Assembly: GCA_001898785.1 (NCBI GenBank)
Contig: MKVE01000016.1
Span: forward strand, 180,511-226,907
Length of the DNA: 46,397 bases
Source: Chryseobacterium sp. 36-9
Lineage (GTDB): Bacteria > Bacteroidota > Bacteroidia > Flavobacteriales > Weeksellaceae
Direction of reading: 5' to 3'
In this document: piece by piece, positions 29,700-38,924 of the stretch
How positions within the stretch are numbered: position 1 is the first letter of the stretch
Layout of the letters: every line of letters starts with the position of its first letter
Program-made: the position numbers and the translations under genes
The notes under the pieces: generated by a model
The model's database searches: none
Told to the model about the DNA's origin: nothing
What the model saw: the letters and a program-made list of their open reading frames with translations, nothing else

Positions 29700-31028
29700 A
29701 TGAACACTTCAAACTCTATATCCCGTAAAGATTTTCTTAAAAACTCAGCATTAGCAATGGCAGGATTGGCTTTAACTCCGAATATGATGAGCGCAACATC
29801 AATTTTCAGTAATGCGACGGTTGCTACAGGAAAATTAGCTTTAAAAAATGTAAGGCTTGAAACCGGTTTTGAATATGAGGAAGGTGAAGTAATCGCGACC
29901 AAAACAGACTTGTTTTATATCGAAATTGAAAACGGGAAAATTTCCAAAATTTCACCCAATCAACCCAATGCAAAAGCTATTGATGCAAAAGGATTTTTGA
30001 TGCTTCCGGCTTTCAAAGATATGCACATTCATTTGGATAAAACGTTTTACGGAGATAAATGGCAGGCTGTCAGAAGAAGAAAAGGCGGTGTGAAAGGAAT
30101 GATTGCTCTGGAACAGCAAATACTTCCTGAAATGCTGAAAAATTCTACTTTCAAGGCTGAAAAAATGATTAAATTATTGCAATCAAAAGGAACATCTTAT
30201 GCGAGAAGCCACGTGAATATTGAACCGACTTCAAAATTACAGTCATTAAAAAATCTTCAGAAAGCTTTAGATAATAAAAAGAAAACTTTCGGGGCAGAAT
30301 TGGTGGCTTTTCCGCAGCATGGAGTATTTTATACAGATTCGGTTCCGTATCTTAAAGAAGCCGCTAAAATGGATATTGATTTCATTGGCGGTGTAGATCC
30401 GTTTACGATTGACGGAGCGATTGAAAAAACGATGGATTTCACGGTTCAGTTGGCTTTGGATAATAAAAAAGGAATTGATATTCACCTGCACGAAAGCGGA
30501 GAATCTGGTCTGAAAACGGTTGAATATTTGATGGAAAAGGTAAATGAAAATCCTGCATTGAAAGGAAAAACCTATTTAAGTCACTGTTTCGTTTTAGGAA
30601 AATTAGAAAAGCCAAAACAAGAGGAAGTTGCCGAAAAATTAGCCAATGCGGGGATTGGAATTGTTTCTACCATTCCATTCGGAAGCCTGATTATGCCGAT
30701 TCCGACTTTGTATAAACATAATGTAAAAGTATTGACAGGAAACGACAGTATTGTTGATCATTGGAACACTTTCGGAACTGGAAGTGTACTGCAGAAAGCG
30801 AATTTAATGGCACAATTGTACGGACAATCTACAGAATTTTTATTATCACGAAGCCTGAAACTGGCTACAGGAAACATTTTGCCGTTGGATGATAAAGGAA
30901 ATCAGCAATGGCCAAAAGCTGGAGACGATGCAGATTTGGCTTTCTTAAATGCAAGCTGTTCCGCAGAAGCGGTTTCAAGGATTTCTAATGTGGAATCGTT
31001 GATTCATCAAGGAAATGTAGTGTTTTAA
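29700..31028 (+). CDS. Amidohydrolase (cytosine-deaminase-like) with Tat-like signal
   Basis: The ATG at 29700 is chosen over 29556 because it begins an export signal MNTSNSISRKDFLKNSALAM. The signal has SRKDFLK, a twin-arginine-like motif with Lys in the second position, and a hydrophobic AMAGLAL stretch. The amidohydrolase core has His109/His111 (KDMHIHLDK), a second HxH in DIHLHESGES, SHCFVLGK and Asp in GNDSIVDHWNTFG, matching the cytosine deaminase branch. It probably acts in the periplasm. A paralogue without the signal lies at 32002-33240, with an AraC regulator between them. Confidence 0.85.
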   Translation: MNTSNSISRKDFLKNSALAMAGLALTPNMMSATSIFSNATVATGKLALKNVRLETGFEYEEGEVIATKTDLFYIEIENGKISKISPNQPNAKAIDAKGFLMLPAFKDMHIHLDKTFYGDKWQAVRRRKGGVKGMIALEQQILPEMLKNSTFKAEKMIKLLQSKGTSYARSHVNIEPTSKLQSLKNLQKALDNKKKTFGAELVAFPQHGVFYTDSVPYLKEAAKMDIDFIGGVDPFTIDGAIEKTMDFTVQLALDNKKGIDIHLHESGESGLKTVEYLMEKVNENPALKGKTYLSHCFVLGKLEKPKQEEVAEKLANAGIGIVSTIPFGSLIMPIPTLYKHNVKVLTGNDSIVDHWNTFGTGSVLQKANLMAQLYGQSTEFLLSRSLKLATGNILPLDDKGNQQWPKAGDDADLAFLNASCSAEAVSRISNVESLIHQGNVVF

Positions 31029-31081
31029 TTTAAAAAGTCATTCTTATAAAATTTGCTTATTTTAGAGTAAATTATTGTGTA

Positions 31082-31924
31082 ATGGGACAGTCAGATTATT
31101 TTCCGATTCTCGGGATTCATGAATTTGCAGAAAAGCAATCGAAAGGTTGTGATCTTCTCTTTAATGAATTAAGTGGTGAAAGCAGCATTGATGAGCCTCA
31201 TAAGCATGATTTTTTCATCATTAATCTTTTTGAAAAAGGAAAAGGAGTTCACATCATCGATTTTATTGAATATCAGGTTGGAGACCATCAAATTCATTTG
31301 GTCTTTCCGGATCAGGTGCATCAGTGGACAATCGAAAAAGAGACGGTTGGTTATCAATTAATGATCAGTCGCGAATGGTATGAAAGTTTTCTTCCAGCTT
31401 TGAGGTTTTCGTCCTCTTATTATTTTCAGCATCCGGCTTTTACCGTTTCAGAAGAAATTTACGAATTGCTTTTACATGAATTTCAGGCGATTAAAAAAGA
31501 ACTAAAGGAAGAAAATACTTTTTGGGAACTGATTCAGAAAAGAAGTGAGCTGATTGGTTTACTGATCAGTAAATCGGTGGAAGGAGCTTTTAAAGATTTT
31601 GAAGTGTATAATTCGAACCCGATTATTTCTAAATTTTTAAACTTAATTAATCAATATTTTAAAACGGAACGTTCGGTTTCTTTTTATGCTGATAAACTAA
31701 ATATTTCTGCCAATTATTTGAATATTGTCTGCAAGAAAAACCTTAATGCTTCGGCTTCTTCACTAATTCAGGACAGGATTTTACTGGAAGCGAAACGATT
31801 GTTGAAAGTTTCCGAAATGTCGGTGAAAGATATTGTTTACGATCTCGGTTTCTACGATCATGCAAGTTTCTCAAAATTCTTCAAGGCACAAACAGGCATG
31901 ACGCCTTCCCAGTTCAAAGAATAA
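31082..31924 (+). CDS. AraC-family transcriptional regulator
   Basis: A 280-residue protein with an N-terminal cupin-like part (HKHDFFIINLFEKGKGVHII, LVFPDQVHQWTIEKE) and a C-terminal two-HTH AraC domain (about 185-280: VSFYADKLNISANYLNIVCK, ASSLIQDRILLEAKRLLKVS, DIVYDLGFYDHASFSKFFKA, GMTPSQFKE). It lies between two paralogous amidohydrolase genes on the same strand and is likely to control them. Effector unknown. Confidence 0.9.
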   Translation: MGQSDYFPILGIHEFAEKQSKGCDLLFNELSGESSIDEPHKHDFFIINLFEKGKGVHIIDFIEYQVGDHQIHLVFPDQVHQWTIEKETVGYQLMISREWYESFLPALRFSSSYYFQHPAFTVSEEIYELLLHEFQAIKKELKEENTFWELIQKRSELIGLLISKSVEGAFKDFEVYNSNPIISKFLNLINQYFKTERSVSFYADKLNISANYLNIVCKKNLNASASSLIQDRILLEAKRLLKVSEMSVKDIVYDLGFYDHASFSKFFKAQTGMTPSQFKE

Positions 31925-32001
31925 TCTGTACAAAACAAGACATAATTCATACACCTTTTTAAAATTGTGTGGCTGTAACTTTGTAGTATTAAATTAAAGA
32001 A

Positions 32002-33240
32002 ATGCAGTCACCATATCAACTTGTCGCAAAAGGTAATTTTGTGATGAAAAATGTCCGTTTGGAAACAGGTTTTGAATACGATAATCAGGAAATAATTCAT
32101 ACAAAAACCGATTTGTTTTGTGTAGAGATTGAAGGCGGGAAAATTAAAGCCGTAAAACCGAATGATGCCAATGTAAAAGCTATTGATGCCAAAGGAAAAC
32201 TGATGCTTCCGGCTTTTAAGGATATGCATGTTCATTTGGATAAAACATGGTACGGACTTCCGTGGCAAGCGCTTTCACCAAAAAGAAGAACGGTAAAAGA
32301 TATGATTGCCTACGAACAGGAAATCATTCCGGAATTATTGAAAACTTCCATAGAAAGAGCGGAAGAATTAATTAATTTACTCCAAAGCTACGGAACGAAT
32401 TTCGTGAGAACACATTTTAATATTGACCCGACTTCAGGATTAAAATCGCTTGAACATTTAGAAAAAGCCTTAGAAAATAAAAAAGATTCATTTAAAGCTG
32501 AATTGGTCGCTTTTCCGCAACACGGTATTTATTATACGGAATCTGCACCTTTGATGAAAGAGGCAGCGAAGTTGGAAAGTGTTGGTTTTATCGGAGGTCT
32601 AGACCCTTTAAGCATTGATGGAAATATTGAAAAGGTAATGGATTTTACAGTTCAATTAGCTTTGGATCATGGAAAAGGAATTGATATTCACTTACATGAA
32701 ACTGGTGATTCCGGAATGAAGACGATTAATTATTTGATTGAAAAAGCAATAGAAAATCCGCAGCTTCAGGGAAAAACGTTTGTGAGTCATGCTTTTGCTT
32801 TAGCTCATTTAAACCAGAAAGAAGCCGACGAAATTGCTGAAAAACTAGCCGCTGCAAAAGTAGGCATTGCTTCTTCTGTACCATTCAGAGGGAAGGTAAT
32901 GCCGATTCCTACCCTGAAAAAACACGGTGTGAATGTTTTGATTGGAAATGATAACGTTCAGGATTACTGGAGCACATTCGGTTCGGGAAATATGTTGCAA
33001 AAAGCGAATTTAATTGCCGAATTGTACGGTTATGAATCGGAATTTGAGTTGTCAAGAGCATTAGAATTTGCGACACAAAATACTCTTCCGCTCAATAAAA
33101 AAGGTGAACAGCAATGGCCAAAAGCCGGAGATGCAGCCAATATTGTTTTGGTGGATGCAAGCTGTTCTGCGGAAGCGGTTTCCAGAATGTCGAAAGTGGA
33201 CGCTTTGATGAATGAAGGGAATTTGTTTTGGAAGGATTGA
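32002..33240 (+). CDS. Cytoplasmic amidohydrolase (cytosine-deaminase-like) paralogue
   Basis: A 412-residue protein colinear with the 29700 protein but without a signal. It has His76/His78 (KDMHVHLDK), RTHFNIDPT, the HxH of DIHLHETGDSG, SHAFALAH and GNDNVQDYWSTFG. The extended homology and shared SCSAEAVSRMSKV ending indicate tandem duplication. It likely hydrolyses the same type of ring amide or deaminates a related base, inside the cell. A -7 box TAACTTTG (31976-31983) precedes it. Confidence 0.85.
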   Translation: MQSPYQLVAKGNFVMKNVRLETGFEYDNQEIIHTKTDLFCVEIEGGKIKAVKPNDANVKAIDAKGKLMLPAFKDMHVHLDKTWYGLPWQALSPKRRTVKDMIAYEQEIIPELLKTSIERAEELINLLQSYGTNFVRTHFNIDPTSGLKSLEHLEKALENKKDSFKAELVAFPQHGIYYTESAPLMKEAAKLESVGFIGGLDPLSIDGNIEKVMDFTVQLALDHGKGIDIHLHETGDSGMKTINYLIEKAIENPQLQGKTFVSHAFALAHLNQKEADEIAEKLAAAKVGIASSVPFRGKVMPIPTLKKHGVNVLIGNDNVQDYWSTFGSGNMLQKANLIAELYGYESEFELSRALEFATQNTLPLNKKGEQQWPKAGDAANIVLVDASCSAEAVSRMSKVDALMNEGNLFWKD

Positions 33241-33741
33241 GGAACGATTTCAGATACGCAGGATCTCCTCTCCATTGGTTTTCCTTTGTATTGGGGATAT
33301 ACAACAAATATTCGAATTCTTATAATGGTTATTCTTGATCTTTAAATAAAGTATGATGAAAGAGCTGGAAAAACAGATTTCATCTTCACATTAACCATAA
33401 TCATTATTATAAAATGAAAAACAGCACCAAAACATTTTTGTTCTCAATCATGTTCTTAAGTTCCAATTCAATACTATTTGCACAAAAAAATCCGACAACA
33501 ATGGAAAACTCCGATTCAACTTTAACAAACTGATTTTCTTGCGTTTTCGCATCAGAAATCAATTATTGAAAGATCTACCTGGGGAGAACCAAACTGGAAA
33601 TATCCGCCTTACACCGACAAAAAAATGCAGTGGCTGAAGAAAGTAATGTAGCAGAGATTATGTTACAACTTACGTTAATGCAGATACGATGTTTTCAGGC
33701 AGGTTACTGAAATTTGTACTATAATTTAAAAGCAAGAAAAT
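33241..33741. other. Degenerate region with gene scraps
   Basis: No intact gene. A 39-codon frame (33414-33533) starts MKNSTKTFLFSIMFLSSNSI, a signal peptide, and stops early. Downstream another frame reads STWGEPNWKYPPYTDKKMQW before a stop, and a third reads YVNADTMFSGRLLKFVL. These look like pieces of one or two former exported-protein genes. Confidence 0.45.
33414..33533 (+). pseudogene. Truncated exported-protein gene (signal peptide only)
   Basis: It begins with a signal peptide ending SNSILFAQ and continues 15 residues to a TGA. Later frames show further scraps of the same or another gene. Translation would yield only a short exported peptide. Confidence 0.5.
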
Positions 33742-34272
33742 ATGCAAACTATATTAGGAGCTAACGGACAAATAGGTGAGGAATTGGCCAGAGAGCTAAA
33801 AAGAAATTTCACTTCCGACATCAGGATCGTCAGTCGTGATGCGAAAAAAGTGAATGATACGGATGATGTTTTCTCTGCAGATTTATCTGTAAAAGAAAAA
33901 GCTGTTGAAGCGGTTAAGGGAAGTGAGATTGCTTACTTTACGCTGGGACTGCCCATCAGTTCAGAATTGTGGGAGAAACAGTTTCCTCTGATTCTTAGGA
34001 ATGTGATTGATGCATGTAAAATCAACGGTACTAAGCTGGTGTTTTTTGATAATACATATATGTATCCGCAGGATGACAGAATTTTGACGGAAAAGACCGC
34101 TTTTCAACCTGTAGGAAGAAAAGGAAAAGTTCGCCGGAAAATGGCGGAAATGGTTCTGAAAGAAATGCAGTCCGGAGAACTGGATGCCGTAATTTGCAGA
34201 GCCCCTGAATTTTATGGACCAGCAAAAACGCAGAGCATTACCAACACCCTTGTTTTCAATAATATTAGGTGA
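33742..34272 (+). pseudogene. 3'-truncated NAD(P)-dependent epimerase/dehydratase-like gene
   Basis: 176 codons start with a Rossmann motif (MQTILGANGQIGEELARELK, G-x-N/x-G-x-I-G), a VSRD dinucleotide-loop region, and a YTFTLGL-like strand, KLVFFDNTYMYPQD, and AVICRAPEFYGPAKTQSITN. Full-length relatives I know have about 300 residues, with a substrate-binding half after the 'R.peFYGp' motif, and that half is absent. The frame ends in NTLVFNNIR then TGA. It may be inactive. Confidence 0.65.
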
Positions 34273-34426
34273 TTATATACTTGAATGTACTAGAATATCC
34301 CTATGCAAAGTATGGGTTTTAGATTGAATACAAAAATTTGATAGACCATCGCCATTTGACTATTTTATATTTTTGAAATAGTACATCGAAATATATAGTT
34401 ACAAAAATTTATAGAACTGATTTAGA

Positions 34427-35749
34427 TCACTGTCCATTAAGATCAACTGTTTTATTCACATATATTATTCCATTGAATGCAGAAGTATAATCCATTTTTG
34501 CTTCGAAGCCCAGGTCAAGCAATCTTGCAGAGAACCACGGATAGCCACTTGGCTTACCTTGCTGTTTTGGTAAAGGAATAAAGAGCACATTACTTTTTTT
34601 CTTGTTTAAATACCATTCCAAAGATCCTTCTCCTGATTTGGGAACCTTTGCTGTTTTGGTAAAATCTGCGTGGAAATAGTCGTTCCCAAAAAATTTTGGT
34701 GAAAAATTACCAGTACCAGAAGTTATCGCCAATGAGTATATCTGATCTCCAAACGTTCTGAAGATGTCACTTCCAAAATAGGTAAACCCTTCGTAGGTGT
34801 TGTTGTCATACCAGTTTTTTGCAAAATCTTTATCAAATGATGCATACGTATTTACATCAAGAACATTATGGTTATTATGAGACCATACCATAATTTTTTG
34901 ATCAGGGAATACGTGCTTTGCGAGAAAGATAAAATTCTTTGCCATTAAAATATCTCTGTTTTTACCCTCAATCAGCATATCAAATAGATTCCTGATATTG
35001 TTGATCTCAATGAGCCATATTTGACGAAGCTTATTTTCTTTGTCGTTGAACATGACGGCCTCCTCAATATTGTTGATTTCTGAATGAAAATTTCCGGCAT
35101 TAACAGAATCCTTCTTTGAGCGAAACTCATTTTGTAAAATGTATTCCAGGTCTTTTATAAAAGAGTGGTAAGTTTTGGATTCGATATCATGACCGGCATT
35201 TTTCGCCAGCTCGGTCAAGTTTCCAATTAATTTTGTTTTGGCAAACTTCCCGGCATGTCGTGGATCGAATCCACCTATTTTTAATGGATTATTACCTGCC
35301 AATTCACGGCTGTAATATTTCCATAAATCCTCACTGACAGAACTTTCAGACCAACAGGTATATATATTTTCTTTGGATGAAGCAACGATACTTGATGGAT
35401 CTTTCAAATTAGCGAGATCAAACATGATAGAATATAAATCGGCTTCGAACAGAAGAACATCAAATTGTTTCTTTTCGTGGAGATACTTTACTAATCTTGT
35501 TTTCATTGAGATTGCTCCTCCATCTCCATGACTGGGTTCTCCCAACAGCACTATTCTTGCATCACCTATTGATTTCCCGATAGCTTCGAGGTCATCAAAA
35601 TTTGTATCATCGGGAGATATAGAACCTATCTTACTACTATTATTGTATAAATCATCCAGATATAACTTTGAAAAGTCAGTAACTTTTGACTGTGCGAAGT
35701 TTAAAACAGGAACAACCAGCATGAGTATTGCCAATTTTAAATTTTTCAT
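34427..35749 (-). CDS. Exported erythromycin-esterase-family protein
   Basis: The ATG at 35749 gives MKNLKLAILMLVVPVLNFAQ, a good signal peptide, and 440 residues. Erythromycin-esterase family motifs are IVLLGEPSHGDGG (about 70-82), KQFDVLLFEAD and IMVWSHNNHN. Family members hydrolyse macrolide lactones in the few characterised cases, but most Bacteroidota copies have unknown substrates, so resistance should not be assumed. A longer frame starting at 35866 lacks a signal and is less likely. It stands alone between pafA and the truncated gene. Confidence 0.85.
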   Translation of the reverse strand: MKNLKLAILMLVVPVLNFAQSKVTDFSKLYLDDLYNNSSKIGSISPDDTNFDDLEAIGKSIGDARIVLLGEPSHGDGGAISMKTRLVKYLHEKKQFDVLLFEADLYSIMFDLANLKDPSSIVASSKENIYTCWSESSVSEDLWKYYSRELAGNNPLKIGGFDPRHAGKFAKTKLIGNLTELAKNAGHDIESKTYHSFIKDLEYILQNEFRSKKDSVNAGNFHSEINNIEEAVMFNDKENKLRQIWLIEINNIRNLFDMLIEGKNRDILMAKNFIFLAKHVFPDQKIMVWSHNNHNVLDVNTYASFDKDFAKNWYDNNTYEGFTYFGSDIFRTFGDQIYSLAITSGTGNFSPKFFGNDYFHADFTKTAKVPKSGEGSLEWYLNKKKSNVLFIPLPKQQGKPSGYPWFSARLLDLGFEAKMDYTSAFNGIIYVNKTVDLNGQ

Positions 35750-36051
35750 TTCAGTTTGAATATTAGATTTTTGCAAAAATATACAAAATGGTTTAATAAA
35801 GGTGTTAATAGCGAAATATTGTACCAATGTCAACGTAGTAAATATGTAGAAAATTCTAAAAAACAAAGTGATATTTTTTTAGTAAATACATTTCCAATCT
35901 CAAAAACTAAAATACCTGATGATATAGCCTATAAAATATAGTTGGCAAACTTTCACTTCAGATCTGCTCCAGAAAAAGTTTTTATGACAGGACTCCCACT
36001 CTTAATAATATAAAGAACATCATTTCAGAATAAAAAATATAAATCTTAAAT
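35750..36051. other. Intergenic region, no gene
   Basis: About 300 AT-rich bases between the erythromycin-esterase-like start and the pafA stop. It must hold the promoter of the former. No structured element stands out. Confidence 0.6.
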
Positions 36052-37701
36052 CTATTTAATTTTAATCACTTCACTGATTGGATTCCCAACATTACCGCTT
36101 GGAAACTGGATATGTAGCAAAGCTGAAATTGTGGGAGCAATATCGGTCATATAATAATCAGTATTACTTTTACCATTTCTGATTCCCCAACCCATAAAAA
36201 TAAGTGGTATGTGAGAATCATAGGAATTCCACGCACCATGGGTAGTCCCTTTTTTTGCATAACTTGGAAGCATACCATCACGTGGAACAATTTGTACATC
36301 ACCACTTCTTTTCCAGTTGTAGCCTGCAATAGCCCGTGATTTTAATGGCTCAGCAATAGGAGTTATTGCTGTAGCTTTCAGGTCAAACGCAAATAAAATC
36401 TCTGGTTTTTTATTTAAATAATCAATGACTATTGATTTTACCTTTTCTGTATTTAACCCTTTTTCATTTATTGTAGCATCATTAAGATAAATCTGATAAT
36501 TGTCTATACCTAAAACAATTCTTTCAGACTGATACTTTTTTTGCAATTCCTCTTCTAATGATCTTTTCAGATCTTCGTCAAAGAAACCACTTGGTATCTT
36601 ATTCGATTTCAGAAAACCTTCCGAATTAGCCCCGCCATGATCAGCAGATAAGAAAACCAAATAATTATTTTTCCCGATCTTCTCGTCAAGCGTTTTGAAA
36701 AATGCAGCCAGATCGTTGTCTAGTCTAATATAAGTATCCTCAACTTCGACAGAATTAGGGCCGTAAGAATGCCCTATATAGTCCGTAGATGCGAGATTGA
36801 TTGCCAGAAAATCTGTTTCATCTCCTTTTCCTAATTCATAATGATCCAAAGCAGACTTGGCAAACTGTAGTGTAAGTGTATTTCCAAAAGGAGTTGTTCT
36901 TATAACTCCTTTGTTCTTCGAATAATCTGTCATCAGGTTTTCATAAGGAAACACAGGTTGTTTTGCACTTCCAACCGGCTGTTCCCATAACACATTATCC
37001 TGAGTACTTTCTGTATACTCATTTATTGGTAAAATGGTATTCCAGCCATTAGACAGAAATTTTTCAGGATGCTTTTCATTATTGAAATCGTTGACCCATT
37101 TTGGCAGTTCATTCATATAATAAGTACTGGTAATAAAATTCCCGGTAGAGTCATCAAACCAAAATGCTGCCGTTGGATTATGCCCGGCAGGTAAAATAGA
37201 AGCACGGTCTTTCAATGAAACACCTACCACTTTTGATCTGAAATTACTAGCAATTCTTAATTGATCAGTAACTGTGGTTGTCCATAAATTAACGGGAGAA
37301 TGACTACCATTTTTCCTGTCATCAGAACCAACAGGAGCTACATTCGGATCCGCAGTACAATAAACGCTTTTTCCGGTTTCTTTATCGAGCCAATTATTCC
37401 CAATAATACCGTGAATTGAAGGAACAGATCCAGTGTAAATTGAAGTATGCCCAACAGCAGTTATGGTAGGAATGTAAGGAATATGAACATTATTGAGAGA
37501 ATACCCCTCTTTCAACATTCTTTTAAAGCCGTCTTTACGATATTTTTTTTCATAACGGTAGAGATAGTCCCAGCGCATCTGGTCAACAACAATTCCTACT
37601 ACAAGCTTTGGTTTTTTGATCGTACCAATTATTTTTTTTTGCGCATTTAACCCTGCTAAAGCAAAAGATATAAAAAGTACTTTTATGGTTTTATCAAACA
37701 T
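36052..37701 (-). CDS. pafA: PafA-type phosphate-irrepressible alkaline phosphatase
   Basis: A 549-residue periplasmic enzyme (signal MFDKTIKVLFISFALAGLNA). Residues fit the Elizabethkingia PafA pattern with an offset of about two: Asp40 (VVDQMRW), nucleophile Thr81 (PTITAVGHTS), Asn102 (HGIIGNNW), Lys/Arg in VSLKDRAS, and zinc ligands in STDYIGHS, SADHGG and TTHGAWNS. It hydrolyses phosphate monoesters broadly and is not repressed by phosphate in known species. It is the last gene of the minus-strand run beginning with the MFS transporter. Confidence 0.92.
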   Translation of the reverse strand: MFDKTIKVLFISFALAGLNAQKKIIGTIKKPKLVVGIVVDQMRWDYLYRYEKKYRKDGFKRMLKEGYSLNNVHIPYIPTITAVGHTSIYTGSVPSIHGIIGNNWLDKETGKSVYCTADPNVAPVGSDDRKNGSHSPVNLWTTTVTDQLRIASNFRSKVVGVSLKDRASILPAGHNPTAAFWFDDSTGNFITSTYYMNELPKWVNDFNNEKHPEKFLSNGWNTILPINEYTESTQDNVLWEQPVGSAKQPVFPYENLMTDYSKNKGVIRTTPFGNTLTLQFAKSALDHYELGKGDETDFLAINLASTDYIGHSYGPNSVEVEDTYIRLDNDLAAFFKTLDEKIGKNNYLVFLSADHGGANSEGFLKSNKIPSGFFDEDLKRSLEEELQKKYQSERIVLGIDNYQIYLNDATINEKGLNTEKVKSIVIDYLNKKPEILFAFDLKATAITPIAEPLKSRAIAGYNWKRSGDVQIVPRDGMLPSYAKKGTTHGAWNSYDSHIPLIFMGWGIRNGKSNTDYYMTDIAPTISALLHIQFPSGNVGNPISEVIKIK

Positions 37702-37785
37702 ATAATTTAATTTATTAAAAATCAGAATACAGTGATTCTAAAATAATAGCCAACATTTAATGCAAACACTATTTTTTGAGAAGTG

Positions 37786-38907
37786 TCATTTATCAACCTG
37801 TTTCTCGTTAAGCCAAATTAAAAATTGGTACAGACAACGCCGCCAGGTTAGCCATTCGTGATAAGTATCCTGTGATTCATACATTTTGAAATTGGTATTT
37901 TGTTTTTCCAGTTCTGTTTGAAGTGAGTTTTTGAAATGATAATATCTCTCTTTTTCTTTGTTCCCGATCCCAATAAAAAATGATTGATTTTGAAATGTGG
38001 ATGTATTTAGTAATTTAAAATCATCTACTTTGCTACCACCATAAATTACAGGACTGAAAAGCCCAACTTTAGAAAAAATATCAGGATAATCATTACTAAT
38101 TTTTAAAGCCTGAAAACTACCTCTTGATAAACCTGCAATATAAAAATGTGTAATATTGCAACGTTGTTTTAATGGCAATAAAATAGAATCTGTCAAATTC
38201 TTTTCAATAGAATCTATATTTTCCAAAGTAGAAGTTTCAATATCAGCATTTGTGTTTCTTTCGATATCTCCTTCAGCCAGCAGAACCATTATAGGATCAA
38301 TTCTTTTTTCAGCAATAAGGTTATCTAAAATATATTGAATTCTACCTTGATGTATCCAGCCCGTATTATCCTCACCGGCTCCGTGGTACAAAACTAAAAG
38401 AGGATAAGCCTTTTTACTATTGAAATTGGCTGGATAATACATATAATAATTTCTCTTTACCAGTCCTTTCGAAAAATAATTATGTTTTCTGATCTTACCT
38501 TTGGAAACGTTTTTGTTTTTAAAAAAATCTTCACCCGAATCTATTTCAAAACCATTTACAAATGAATTGTATGCAAAATACTTTTCACGTTTTGGAATTA
38601 GATATTTTTCATTATCCGCCTCTATCCAAAAATAATGGAATCCGATAGGTACGGGTGAAGTTATTATATTCCAATATCCGTACACATCTTTTTGTGTACG
38701 GATATTTAGATTTGAAAAAACATCACCGCCTTTCAGCTTAATGCTTTTAGCAGTAGGTTTATAAAACCTTATCTTGACCTGGTTGGCTTTATCAACAGCA
38801 ATACTGTTCCGGTTTAATAGAAGATTACTGCCCTTTACTATTTTTTGAGCATCAATGCCGATAGCTGTCCGTAGTATTATTATCAGGCAGATGATCTTTC
38901 TAAACAT
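37786..38907 (-). CDS. Exported esterase (Fes/PF00756-like alpha/beta hydrolase)
   Basis: A 373-residue protein with signal (MFRKIICLIIILRTAIGIDA). An N-terminal CBM48-like part (VKIRFYKPTAKSIKLKGGDV, YGYWNIITSPVPIGFHYFWI) precedes an esterase domain with YHGAGEDNTGWIHQG, nucleophile elbow IAGLSRGSFQAL and TYHEWLTWRRCL (catalytic His). This layout is typical of Bacteroidota carbohydrate esterases and trilactone esterases. It lies 17 bases after the TonB receptor gene, so a role in processing the imported ligand is plausible. Confidence 0.85.
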   Translation of the reverse strand: MFRKIICLIIILRTAIGIDAQKIVKGSNLLLNRNSIAVDKANQVKIRFYKPTAKSIKLKGGDVFSNLNIRTQKDVYGYWNIITSPVPIGFHYFWIEADNEKYLIPKREKYFAYNSFVNGFEIDSGEDFFKNKNVSKGKIRKHNYFSKGLVKRNYYMYYPANFNSKKAYPLLVLYHGAGEDNTGWIHQGRIQYILDNLIAEKRIDPIMVLLAEGDIERNTNADIETSTLENIDSIEKNLTDSILLPLKQRCNITHFYIAGLSRGSFQALKISNDYPDIFSKVGLFSPVIYGGSKVDDFKLLNTSTFQNQSFFIGIGNKEKERYYHFKNSLQTELEKQNTNFKMYESQDTYHEWLTWRRCLYQFLIWLNEKQVDK

Positions 38908-38924
38908 ATTTTTAATATTATCAA

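Noticed and set aside
34340-34400. Terminator after the truncated epimerase-like gene
   Set aside because: ACTATTT/AAATAGT can pair, but the stem is short, AT-only and has no T run.
34427-35749. Macrolide resistance gene
   Set aside because: Family membership alone does not show macrolide esterase activity; most Bacteroidota members have unknown substrates.
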